DNA of 11,157 nt from an uncultured Rhodospirillaceae bacterium (GTDB taxonomy: Bacteria; Pseudomonadota; Alphaproteobacteria; Rhodospirillales; Casp-alpha2), in the NCBI GenBank assembly GCA_913048145.1, contig CAJWVP010000058.1, positions 1 to 11,157 of the forward strand, written 5' to 3'. Position 1 is the stretch's first letter, and every line of letters begins with the position of its first letter. The position numbers and the translations under genes are program-made. Below are positions 1 to 8,845 of this stretch, piece by piece. A model generated the notes under the pieces. That model was not told the origin of the DNA, did no database searches, and saw only the letters and a program-made list of their open reading frames with translations.

Positions 1-66
1 ATCTTTTTTAGAAAACCAATAACGTCTATGCGGCCTATCAGCGAATACGTTTATGGCGGTTTTTGC

Positions 67-1770
<1,704 letters not shown>

Positions 1771-1779
1771 AAGCCCGTC

Positions 1780-2283
1780 CTAATTTGCGTAGGGATTGTA
1801 GATCACGCCCTCTGGAAGCATGACCTCAAGCCCAAAGGTGAACAGGCTCCACATGGAACCAACGGCACATACGGAGATAATCGCATGAGTCATCAATTGC
1901 CGAGGCGCCCAGCCGCCAAGCAAAGTCATCAACACGAACACAAACGACACGCCCCCGATGAGCATGCCAAGTATGGGTAGCGAATAGAGAAATATAAAAA
2001 ACATAACGAAGCATTTTATAGGGTTCTGCCAATGTTTAAAAAAACCTACTAGACCCGGCTCATGGGTCGGCTCCGCAAGTTCTTTGTCGGAGCCCGCCTT
2101 CACGGACTGAATAAGATATATAAAGCAAAGAAGGGTCATCACCCCCAGGATCACCTGGGGCCATGTGGAGGGCTTCAAGACACCATAATCGGGTGTCCGA
2201 ATATCAAAGCTCGCCCAGATGAATACACCGCAAAATAGCAGCAGGACTATGGCAACGATAGCGTCACGATTCAGGCGAGCCAT
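1780..2283 (-). CDS. Tripartite tricarboxylate transporter, TctB family (small membrane subunit)
   Basis: This 167-residue protein is the poorly conserved small membrane subunit of the TTT transporter. Hydrophobic stretches lie at about residues 8-25, 41-60, 88-123 (probably two helices) and 132-152, with a hydrophilic loop at 61-87, which matches TctB topology. The family call rests mainly on this topology, the size and the position between tctC and tctA. The open frame extends 52 codons further upstream, but I chose the ATG at 2283: it gives a normal TctB N-terminus (MARLNRDAIV) directly before the first helix, and it has AGGA about nine bases upstream. The longer start would run through the intercistronic hairpin at 2329-2355. 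Its stop is 9 bases before tctA. Confidence 0.9.
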   Translation of the reverse strand: MARLNRDAIVAIVLLLFCGVFIWASFDIRTPDYGVLKPSTWPQVILGVMTLLCFIYLIQSVKAGSDKELAEPTHEPGLVGFFKHWQNPIKCFVMFFIFLYSLPILGMLIGGVSFVFVLMTLLGGWAPRQLMTHAIISVCAVGSMWSLFTFGLEVMLPEGVIYNPYAN

Positions 2284-2328
2284 GAGACTGTTCCTCAGAA
2301 ATCCGCAAATGATATACACATAGAACAT

Positions 2329-2355
2329 GGGCCCGAAGCGAATAGCTCCGGGCCC
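2329..2355 (-). promoter_or_regulatory. Intercistronic hairpin between tctC and tctB
   Basis: The 27 bases form an inverted repeat: outer arms GGGCCCG / CGGGCCC pair over 7 bp, then one mismatch, then AGC / GCT pair over 3 bp around a GAATA loop. It lies 25 bases beyond the tctC stop and 45 bases before the tctB ATG on the transcribed (minus) strand. No T-run follows it, so it is unlikely to be an efficient intrinsic terminator. In binding-protein transport operons such hairpins commonly protect the upstream mRNA or limit read-through, giving more binding protein than membrane subunits. The structure is read directly; the role is inference. Confidence 0.6.
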
Positions 2356-2380
2356 AAAATCTATCGGATGGCATAAGGGC

Positions 2381-3370
2381 TTATTTACCCCAACCCATCT
2401 CGTCGGCGATGCCCTTAAATTCGGCGAAGGACCTATCAATCCATTTTTGGTACTCGTCGGGCCCGATCCAATTGATGCCGGTGCCCTTGGCTTTCATCTG
2501 TTTTAACAGGCCTTTGTTCTCGGAAGCCTTCTTCAGTAGCTGCGCCCAGTGGTTGATCGCATCCTTCGGCGTTCCCTTCGGCGCCACGACGCCACGGATC
2601 AAGGAGAAGGTCATGTCGACGCCTTGTTCTTTCAGGGTCGGGAGATTTGGCAACGCCGGGTCGCGCTTATCCGCGGCGATAGCGTAGGCTTTAAGTTCAC
2701 CCGATTCGATGTACTTCCGTCCAGACGCGACATTCAGGCCACCCAATGTGATGGCTCCCGAAAGCAGCGCGGTCATCCGCTGGCGAGTGCCGTCAAAGGG
2801 AACAAACTTGAACTTCATGCCGGTCTTCTTCTCAAGCAGAAGCCACGTGAACTGCGAGGTTGAACCAAAGGTCGCACCCGTTGGCACGGTGCCAGGGGCT
2901 GACTTTACACCGGCCATGAATTCTTTGAAGTTCTTCCACGGCGCTTTCGCGGACGCACCGATAATGTCCGGTGTGTTGGTGAGCTGCGCAACCGGATCAA
3001 ACCGGTCGTAATGAAAGTCGATGCGGCCATTCAGGTGGCTGGTGAAGGCGCTCTGGTGTATGGCAAACAGCGTACAGCCATCGGGCTTCGCCTTGGCTGC
3101 CTCCTTGGCCCCCTTGTTGCCCCCCTGACCGGGAACAGTCACTACCTTCAGCTTCGGCGTCAGGCCCATTTCGGCGATGGTTTTCTCATAGATTGAAAAC
3201 AGCACATGCGTGCCACCACCGGCTTTCCACGGTACAATAAGTTTCGCGGTCTTGCAGGGAATGTTCGGTGCTGCTTGGGCTGTCGTGCTCGAAGACACGA
3301 CACCGATGGACGTTACCCCGGCGAATGCCAAGGCGGAAACGGCGGAAATCGCCAATGTTTTGAATTTCAT
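2381..3370 (-). CDS. Tripartite tricarboxylate transporter substrate-binding protein, TctC/Bug family
   Basis: This is the periplasmic solute-binding protein that captures the substrate for the TctA/TctB channel. The 329-residue precursor opens with a classic signal peptide: MKFK, then a hydrophobic core at about residues 5-25, then a likely cleavage after AQA (31-33). The mature part has the Bug-family landmarks: LIVPWKAGGGTH (44-55), PGQGGNKGA (80-88) and the PDG(C)TL turn (96-101), and it ends in family-like helices. The start at 3370 was preferred to an ATG 33 codons upstream because GGGAGGAA sits six bases before it and the signal peptide begins there. Residue 55 is His where I recall Asp being usual in the GGxxD loop, and Cys39 and Cys99 could form a disulfide. 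It is the first gene of the operon and diverges from the GGT-like genes. Confidence 0.95.
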   Translation of the reverse strand: MKFKTLAISAVSALAFAGVTSIGVVSSSTTAQAAPNIPCKTAKLIVPWKAGGGTHVLFSIYEKTIAEMGLTPKLKVVTVPGQGGNKGAKEAAKAKPDGCTLFAIHQSAFTSHLNGRIDFHYDRFDPVAQLTNTPDIIGASAKAPWKNFKEFMAGVKSAPGTVPTGATFGSTSQFTWLLLEKKTGMKFKFVPFDGTRQRMTALLSGAITLGGLNVASGRKYIESGELKAYAIAADKRDPALPNLPTLKEQGVDMTFSLIRGVVAPKGTPKDAINHWAQLLKKASENKGLLKQMKAKGTGINWIGPDEYQKWIDRSFAEFKGIADEMGWGK

Positions 3371-3655
3371 GAGTTCCTCCCTCATTATCCACTGCCGTCT
3401 TATGGTGGGCTCACCCCTACCAATTGGACTGGCCTTATCTGAACCTATATTTGGCCACAGGCATGGCACGCTTCCAAGGTAATTTCGAATTTTTTATCAC
3501 CCTACCACGGCCAAATTACATTAACTTGAAATATAGTGAGACAAACCATCCTTGCCCAAAACAGACATAATCTAGATCATTCGGTCTTTGTTGATTCGAA
3601 CTTTGCTATTTTTATCAGGAGTCAAACTGAGGCATGATTAACACGGAAACACTGA
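3371..3655. other. AT-rich divergent intergenic region without a gene
   Basis: These roughly 285 bases separate the tctC start from the regulator remnant. No reading frame here gives a recognisable protein. The stretch is clearly richer in A and T than the flanking genes and must contain the promoter of the tct operon, and probably that of the plus-strand GGT-like genes as well. Matching ATTTGGCC-like words in opposite orientation occur near 3447-3456 and 3509-3516, about 55 bases apart; they could be operator half-sites but are too short to be convincing. Confidence 0.6.
3530..3559 (-). promoter_or_regulatory. Candidate sigma-70-type promoter for the tctCBA operon
   Basis: On the minus strand, TTGGGC (3554-3559) and TATATT (3530-3535) are separated by 18 bases. 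The -10 box matches consensus at five of six positions and the -35 box at three of six. It would give a leader of roughly 150 bases before tctC. This is a by-eye match in AT-rich DNA, so a chance occurrence is quite possible. Confidence 0.3.
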
Positions 3656-3841
3656 ATATACGCGGCCAAAGCGGCAGGCCTGGAGGTCTTCCCTGGCTCA
3701 CCAGTGCATAGAACCAGCCGCAAGGTCTTCGACACCGATGACAGGGTTCTCGAATACATCGTCGGTCATTATCGGCCGGATCAATATCGGTATCAAATGT
3801 CGCTGACCCGCGTGTCGGACAGCAAGAGGGGGTCGTGGTGA
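3656..3841 (+). pseudogene. C-terminal remnant of a GntR-family regulator (UTRA effector domain)
   Basis: One plus-strand frame, open between the stop at 3653-3655 and the TGA at 3839-3841, encodes 61 residues that read as the end of a UTRA ligand-binding domain. They include EVFPGSPVHRTSRKVFD, then DDRVLEYIVGHYRPDQYRY, then QMSLTRV. Known GntR/HutC regulators end in the same order of elements: PGSPVLR, a D-x-x-x-RPVEY strand, a YRPDRY turn and a final M-x-L-x-R strand. No ATG, helix-turn-helix or earlier UTRA part is found in any frame upstream, so only about the last quarter of a roughly 240-residue protein survives. It ends 54 bases before the first GGT-like gene. Position between two divergent catabolic units is typical for such a regulator. 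A functional short protein is unlikely. Confidence 0.75.
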
Positions 3842-3895
3842 ACACGTTTCTAGCCGTTCGCCAGCCCCCATTGACGCGAGAGGGAGACCCCATCC

Positions 3896-5491
3896 ATGCG
3901 CAACCTTGAACTTCCCGGCAGGTCTCCAGCCCACGGCCTGAACGGGATGGCCGCAACATCGCACACACTTTCGACCATGGCCGCCATCTCAATCTTGCAA
4001 AGGGGCGGCAACGCTATGGACGCGGCCATCACGGCTTGCGCCGTGCAATGCGTGGTGGAACCAGAATCGACGGGCATTGGCGGCGACTGTTTCTGCATCT
4101 ATGCCCCAGAAGGCTCCGATGAACTGGTCGCCTTCAACGGTTCTGGACGCGCGCCGGGCGCCGCCACAGCGGAATGGTACATGAAACAAGGTATCACCAA
4201 TATCGAGCAACAATCCCCACATGCGGTCACCGTGCCGGCAGCGATGGATGCCTGGTGCCAGCTCAACCGCGACCACGGCTCCATGGATTTAGGGGAGGTG
4301 CTGGAGCCAGCAATTACCTACGCCCGAGACGGCTATCCCGTGTCTTCGCGGGTCAGCGTCGACTTCGCTATGGCACAATCCCTCATACAGGGAGACCCAA
4401 ACCTGACGCGCGTCTTCATGCCGAATGGAGACACACCGAAGGTTGGCGACATTCACCACCAGCCGGAATTGGCCCGAACCCTACAGATGGTCGCCGACAA
4501 TGGTCGCGAAGCCTTCTACACAGGTGAACTGGCCGAGGACATGGTGAGCTATCTGCAAAGCCTCGGTGGCCTGCACACTATGAAAGATTTCGCCAATTCC
4601 GTCGGTGATTACGTCACCCCCATCTCCACAGACTTCCGGGGTCATACTGTCTGGGAATGTCCACCGAACGGTCAGGGCGTAATCGCACTTCTTTTGCTCA
4701 ATATCATGAGTGGGTTCGACACGGACGGCGTCGACCCACTTTCGGTTAAACGCCTACACCAAGAGATCGAGGCCGGTCGCCTCGCCTATCAGGACCGAAA
4801 CATTTTTGTCGCCGACCCATTACAGGCCAACGTCCCCGTCGATCTCCTGTTATCCGATGCCCACGCCGATACGCTACGCGCTCAAATTGACCCCGACAGC
4901 GGCATGGATACACTGCCACCTGTCTCACTTCCGAAACACCAGGACACGGTCTACATCTCGGTCGTCGACAAAGACCGGAATGCATGTTCGTTTATCAATA
5001 CGCTCTTTCACAATTTTGGCGCCGGTATTATGGCGCCCAATTCCGGCGTTACTTTTACCAACCGGGCCCAAGGATTCGTAATCGAACCAGGGCATCGAAA
5101 CTGCATCGCGCCAAACAAGCGTCCCCTTCACACCATTATTCCCGGTATGGTCACTAAGGACGGCAAGGCAGAAATGCCCTTTGGCGTCATGGGCGGGCAC
5201 TATCAATCTTTTGGCCATATGCACCTGCTGAGTAAGTTCTTTGACTTTGGCAAAGACATCCAGGAAGCCCAGGACATGCCGCGCATTTTCCCCATCTCGG
5301 GCACCCGGAACGTGGAAATGGAAGGCACTGTTCCGGAAGAAACCGTGGAAGGTTTAAAGAAGCTCGGTCACGTGCCGGTCCGTCCAGCCAAACCCATCGG
5401 TGGATCGCAAGCCATCTGGATCGACTGGGACCGCGGCATTCTCACAGGCGGCTCTGAGCCCCGCAAGGACGGCTGTGCCATTGGGTATTAG
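3896..5491 (+). CDS. Gamma-glutamyltransferase-family Ntn hydrolase (GGT-like, first copy)
   Basis: This is a GGT-fold N-terminal-nucleophile hydrolase of 531 residues. The family makes an inactive precursor that cuts itself before a threonine, which then attacks an amide bond. N-terminal family motifs are NGMAATSHTLST (16-27), RGGNAMDAAI (36-45) and VVEPESTGIGGDCF (53-66). The predicted nucleophile is Thr351 in DTVYISVVDKD, giving chains of about 350 and 181 residues; the oxyanion glycines are G433-G434. Against E. coli GGT by eye, the gamma-glutamyl-binding Arg is Ser83, the Ser-Ser pair is His412-Thr413, and the acidic MDDF motif is AQGF (391-394). The substrate is therefore probably not glutathione; other amides, as with oxamate amidohydrolase HpxW, are possible. 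No signal peptide is present, so it should be cytoplasmic. The start fits the family N-terminus and has GAGGGAGA upstream. A similar enzyme follows 56 bases downstream. Confidence 0.92.
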   Translation: MRNLELPGRSPAHGLNGMAATSHTLSTMAAISILQRGGNAMDAAITACAVQCVVEPESTGIGGDCFCIYAPEGSDELVAFNGSGRAPGAATAEWYMKQGITNIEQQSPHAVTVPAAMDAWCQLNRDHGSMDLGEVLEPAITYARDGYPVSSRVSVDFAMAQSLIQGDPNLTRVFMPNGDTPKVGDIHHQPELARTLQMVADNGREAFYTGELAEDMVSYLQSLGGLHTMKDFANSVGDYVTPISTDFRGHTVWECPPNGQGVIALLLLNIMSGFDTDGVDPLSVKRLHQEIEAGRLAYQDRNIFVADPLQANVPVDLLLSDAHADTLRAQIDPDSGMDTLPPVSLPKHQDTVYISVVDKDRNACSFINTLFHNFGAGIMAPNSGVTFTNRAQGFVIEPGHRNCIAPNKRPLHTIIPGMVTKDGKAEMPFGVMGGHYQSFGHMHLLSKFFDFGKDIQEAQDMPRIFPISGTRNVEMEGTVPEETVEGLKKLGHVPVRPAKPIGGSQAIWIDWDRGILTGGSEPRKDGCAIGY

Positions 5492-5508
5492 GGAATGAAA
5501 CAGCGCGT

Positions 5509-5521
5509 CGCGCCCGGCGCG
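5509..5521 (+). repeat. Short GC palindrome between the two GGT-like genes
   Basis: CGCGCC-C-GGCGCG is a perfect 13-base palindrome in the 56-base gap between the two hydrolase genes. It overlaps a direct repeat of GCGCGTC (5503-5509 and 5517-5523 within GGCGCGTC). It could form a small hairpin but has no T-run, so it would not end transcription. It may only affect mRNA processing, or mean nothing. Confidence 0.3.
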
Positions 5522-5547
5522 TCACCATCCGTTAGGATGCATTCGCC

Positions 5548-7350
5548 ATGACAGCCTTCACCACACGACCGGAAATTCGCGGAACCTTCGGGGTCTGTGC
5601 GTCCACCCATTGGCTAGCTACCGCAGCTGGCATGTCTGTGCTCGAACGCGGCGGCAATGCCTTTGACGCCGCAGTCGCCATGGGATTCGCCCTTCAGGTG
5701 GTGGAGCCTCATATGAACGGCCCAGCTGGCGAGGTTCCGGTGCTATTTCGAACGGCCAACGAAGACCAAGTCCACGCCTTAAGCGGCATCGGCACGGCGC
5801 CGGAGAAAGCCACGCCCAGGGCCTTCCGCGACCTGGGACTGGATCGTATTCCCGGAACCGGTCTCCTACCAGTTGTCGTTCCCGGAGCTTTCGACGCCTG
5901 GATGAAGTTGCTTCGTGATCATGGGACCTTTAGCCCACACCAGGTTCTGGAGTACGCCATCGGCTACGCCCGCAACGGTTTTGCCATCGCTCCCACCTGT
6001 GCCGACGCCATTGACCTCGTCAGTCCATTTTTTAAGACTGAATGGCCAACCTCGGCGGCACTCTATCTACAGGATGGTAAAGGCCCTAAATCGGGTAGCC
6101 TGTTTCGCAATCCTGCGCTCGCAGAAACCTACGAACGGGTTTTGAAAGAGGCGGGGTCGGCAAGCGACCGCAACGCCCAGATCGAGGCGGCCCGGCGGAC
6201 CTGGTATCAGGGCTTTGTCGCCGAGATCATGGGTGCATTCTGTCGCACCCATGAATTTATGGATACCTCCGGTATGCCGCACGGCGGCCTTCTTGAGACC
6301 GAAGACTTGGCTGGGTTCGAAGCTAACTATGAAGAGCCCGTCACCTATGACTATTCCGCCGGCGGACACACCCACACAATCTGCAAGCCTGGTCCGTGGA
6401 CACAGGGCCCGGTGATGCTGCAACAACTAGCCCTGTTGAAAGGTTTCGACATCGCCGCCATCGATCCATGCGGCACGGAGTTCGTTCACATCATCGTTGA
6501 ATGCGCAAAGCTCGCCCTCGCCGATCGCGAGACTTATTACGGCGACCCTAACTTCGTCGACGTACCCTTAGAAACGCTCCTATCGGATGCGTATAACGAC
6601 GAACGCCGCGCCCTGGTCAGTGAAACGGCAAACCGTGATTTCCGCGCCGGCACCGTCGATGGTTACGGCCAAAAACCCCTTCTAATTGATAAGGGTGCCA
6701 CCTTGGGTGGCCAGTCGCCAAAAGCGCACGAATACGACAACATGTTCATCACCCAGATGGGCCAGGCGCGCGGCGACACATGCCATCTCGACGTCATCGA
6801 CAAATGGGGCAACATGGTCGCGGCAACGCCCAGCGGTGGTTGGCTATCGTCGTCACCGGTGATTCCCGAATTTGGATTTTGCCTGTCAACCCGAGGGCAA
6901 ATGTTTTGGATAGATGAAGGGCACCCCGGTTGCATTGCGCCCGGCAAACGCCCGCGCATTACCTTGTCTCCGTCCATTGCGCTTCGGGATGGCACCCCCT
7001 ATCTGGCCTTCGGCACACCCGGCGGCGACCAACAAGACCAATGGCCGCTGCACATGTTTCTCCGTCACGTGCACCACGGCATGAACCTGCAGGAAGCCAT
7101 CGACGCGCCGAATTTTCATTCCAACCACTGCCCTAGTTCTTTCTATCCACGCGAGTGGGACCCTGCTGGCGTGAAAATTGAAGGACGTTTTGATGACAAT
7201 GTGCTCGACGCCCTTGAGGCACGCGGCCATCGCCTGTACGTAGAGGGCGACTGGGCGTTGGGTCGGGTCTCAGCTTGTGCCCGCGACGGTGAACTACTGA
7301 AGGCCGCCGCCAACCCGCGCCTCATGCAAGGATACGCCGCCGGCCGTTAG
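5548..7350 (+). CDS. Gamma-glutamyltransferase-family Ntn hydrolase (GGT-like, second copy)
   Basis: This 600-residue GGT-fold Ntn hydrolase is a distant paralogue of its upstream neighbour. It shows ERGGNAFDAAVAMG (33-46), VVEPHMNGPAGE (51-62) and VVVPGAFDAW (109-118). The nucleophile is predicted as Thr411 in GDTCHLDVIDKWGN, giving chains of about 410 and 190 residues; the oxyanion glycines are G492-G493 in GTPGGDQQ. As in the first copy, gamma-glutamyl-binding positions are not conserved: the Arg position is Ile81, the Ser-Ser pair is Ile471-Thr472, and the acidic pair is missing. It is about 70 residues longer, partly through an extra segment near 200-250. It starts with no signal peptide, so it is probably cytoplasmic. 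The start codon has only a weak ribosome site. It is probably co-transcribed with the first copy, and the two products might work on related substrates or associate; neither is shown by sequence. Confidence 0.92.
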   Translation: MTAFTTRPEIRGTFGVCASTHWLATAAGMSVLERGGNAFDAAVAMGFALQVVEPHMNGPAGEVPVLFRTANEDQVHALSGIGTAPEKATPRAFRDLGLDRIPGTGLLPVVVPGAFDAWMKLLRDHGTFSPHQVLEYAIGYARNGFAIAPTCADAIDLVSPFFKTEWPTSAALYLQDGKGPKSGSLFRNPALAETYERVLKEAGSASDRNAQIEAARRTWYQGFVAEIMGAFCRTHEFMDTSGMPHGGLLETEDLAGFEANYEEPVTYDYSAGGHTHTICKPGPWTQGPVMLQQLALLKGFDIAAIDPCGTEFVHIIVECAKLALADRETYYGDPNFVDVPLETLLSDAYNDERRALVSETANRDFRAGTVDGYGQKPLLIDKGATLGGQSPKAHEYDNMFITQMGQARGDTCHLDVIDKWGNMVAATPSGGWLSSSPVIPEFGFCLSTRGQMFWIDEGHPGCIAPGKRPRITLSPSIALRDGTPYLAFGTPGGDQQDQWPLHMFLRHVHHGMNLQEAIDAPNFHSNHCPSSFYPREWDPAGVKIEGRFDDNVLDALEARGHRLYVEGDWALGRVSACARDGELLKAAANPRLMQGYAAGR

Positions 7351-7361
7351 GACAAGACTTC

Positions 7362-7967
7362 ATGCCCCATCCCGAGATTTTCCTGGTCCGCCATGGCGAG
7401 ACCGTTTGGAACCGCTCCGGCCATTACCAGGGTCAACTGGACGCGCCGCTGACTGAGAACGGCCAGGATCAGGCCCGCGCCGTCGGCCGCTTGGCGCGCC
7501 AGATCTTTGATGAACGTGGCATCATGCCTTTCTACTGCTCTCCGCTTGGTCGGTGCCGGCAAACAGCGGTGCTGATTTGTCAGTCGGGTGGGATTGATGC
7601 CGCCCAGATCATCACTGACAACCGTATTCAGGAACTGCATTGCGGCCATTGGCAGACCTGGACCCGCGCCGAGGTCAGCAAGCGCTGGCCCGAAGAGGTC
7701 GCTGCCTACAAGGCTGATGTCTGGAATTACCAAATTCCCGGCGGCGGCGAAAACGGCCCCATGCTTCAAGCCCGCGCCGCAGATTGGATTACCGACGTCC
7801 CGACTGACCGCCCAGTGCTTGCTGTGAGCCACGGCATGATCGGACGTTTCATTCGTGGTCAATGTCGAGAACTTGACCCGGAAGAAATCCTCTCTCTGCC
7901 CGTGCCGCAGGGCGTCATCTATCACTTGAAGGATGGTACTGAAACGCTTATCGAAGAGGCTGCCTAG
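7362..7967 (+). CDS. Histidine phosphatase (phosphoglycerate mutase-like) family protein
   Basis: This 201-residue protein belongs to the histidine phosphatase superfamily, whose catalytic histidine is phosphorylated transiently while a phosphate ester is hydrolysed or moved. The signature LVRHGET is at residues 8-14 with His11 as nucleophile. SPLGRCRQTA (60-69) supplies the second phosphate-binding Arg64. IQELHCG (89-95) carries the likely acid Glu91, and VSHGMIGR (155-162) carries the second His157. All catalytic residues are present. The family covers mutases, cobalamin-pathway phosphatases and broad-specificity phosphatases, and nothing in the sequence picks one. It starts 11 bases after the second GGT-like gene, whose TAG stop forms part of its AGGA ribosome site, so it is in the same operon. 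Its stop overlaps that of the convergent thioesterase gene. Confidence 0.93.
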   Translation: MPHPEIFLVRHGETVWNRSGHYQGQLDAPLTENGQDQARAVGRLARQIFDERGIMPFYCSPLGRCRQTAVLICQSGGIDAAQIITDNRIQELHCGHWQTWTRAEVSKRWPEEVAAYKADVWNYQIPGGGENGPMLQARAADWITDVPTDRPVLAVSHGMIGRFIRGQCRELDPEEILSLPVPQGVIYHLKDGTETLIEEAA

Positions 7968-8836
7968 GCGTCTCCCCGTCTCCGGATCATGCCTTCTTGG
8001 GTCATCGATGCGACAAGGCGGCCGTCCTCGGTAAAGATATTGCCAAAGTTGAGCCCGCGCCCTCCCATTGCGCTAGGGGCCCATTGGTCAAACAATAGCC
8101 ATTCGTCGGCCCGGAAGTCGCGGTGGAACCACATGGAATGATCCAGACTTGCGGTGACGATTTCATCCGAGTACCAGGTCTGCCCGTGCGGTGCGAGGGC
8201 CGTTTCGGCTATCGTCATATCGGAGGCATAAGCCAGCACGCAATCGTGTTCGGTGAAGTCGGCAGGTAAAGGTTTTAAGGTCCTGGCCCAGTATCGCCTC
8301 ACCGGTTCGCATGGTTCGTGGGTTGGCGGCGGCGGTGCGTCGATAGGTCGGATTTCGATGGCGCGTTCGGACAGGAACCGTTGCTGATCCGCCTTCGGTA
8401 ACAGGTGCACTAGGGCCGCGCGACGTTCCTTCTCCGGCGGCAGCTCATTGGGGCCGGGCACGTCTGGCATTTCAGCCTGATGATCGAAATGGTCTTCAGC
8501 CGTCATGAACGAAACGGCCATCTGATAGATAGGCCGACCATGCTGACGCGCCACAACGTTCCGCGTCGCAAAGCTGCGTCCGTCCCGCAAAAGGTCCACA
8601 TCGTAAATGATAGGTACGCTAGGGTCGCCAGGACGCATGAAGTAAGCGTGTAGCGAATGCGGCCGGCGCCCTTCCACCGTTCGACTGGCAGCCACGAGGG
8701 CCTGACCGATGACATGCCCGCCAAAAACTCGAGGTCGATCCGACTTAGGTCCGTGACCACGGAACAAGTCAGCTTCCAGAACTTCCAAATCAAGAAGATT
8801 AAGGAGGGTTTGCAATACGTCGCTCATGGGCGCCAT
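7964..8836 (-). CDS. tesB: Acyl-CoA thioesterase II (TesB family)
   Basis: The enzyme hydrolyses acyl-CoA to free acid and CoA. The 290-residue length matches the family. Two hotdog domains are visible. The first has FRGHGPKSDRPRVFGGHVIGQALVAA (broken here as 25-36 and 37-50) and HAYFMRPGD (63-71). The second has SLDHSMWFHR (230-239) and ASMTQEGMIR (276-285). The catalytic set by comparison with E. coli TesB is Asp232, a hydroxyl residue at about Ser255 and Gln280. The start could be the ATG at 8836 or the one three codons later at 8827, which gives the common family beginning MSDVLQTLL; neither has a clear Shine-Dalgarno sequence. It starts 9 bases after the DUF4387 gene and so is the last gene of that leftward operon, suggesting that the pathway passes through CoA thioesters. 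Confidence 0.95.
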   Translation of the reverse strand: MAPMSDVLQTLLNLLDLEVLEADLFRGHGPKSDRPRVFGGHVIGQALVAASRTVEGRRPHSLHAYFMRPGDPSVPIIYDVDLLRDGRSFATRNVVARQHGRPIYQMAVSFMTAEDHFDHQAEMPDVPGPNELPPEKERRAALVHLLPKADQQRFLSERAIEIRPIDAPPPPTHEPCEPVRRYWARTLKPLPADFTEHDCVLAYASDMTIAETALAPHGQTWYSDEIVTASLDHSMWFHRDFRADEWLLFDQWAPSAMGGRGLNFGNIFTEDGRLVASMTQEGMIRRRGDA

Positions 8837-8845
8837 ATTCGGTGA

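Noticed and set aside
1..66. Terminator after tctA
   Set aside because: AACGT/ACGTT arms and short T/A runs are present, but I could not build a stable stem followed by a T-run on the minus strand.
2284..2439. Upstream extension of the tctB frame by 52 codons
   Set aside because: It runs through the hairpin and the tctC 3' end and lacks TctB character; the internal ATG at 2283 has a good ribosome site.
3371..3469. Upstream extension of the tctC frame by 33 codons
   Set aside because: It would put a hydrophilic stretch before the signal peptide, and the ATG at 3370 has a near-consensus Shine-Dalgarno.
3634..3711. 25-codon plus-strand open frame starting MINTETLNIRG
   Set aside because: It has a passable GGAG upstream, but it overlaps the UTRA remnant in another frame and matches nothing I know; more likely debris of the decayed regulator than a leader peptide.
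5503..5523. Terminator between the two GGT-like genes
   Set aside because: The GC palindrome has no following T-run and only a tiny loop, so transcription should read through.
7347..7925. 192-codon minus-strand frame opposite the phosphatase gene
   Set aside because: It is antisense to a gene with all catalytic motifs intact and has no recognisable domain.
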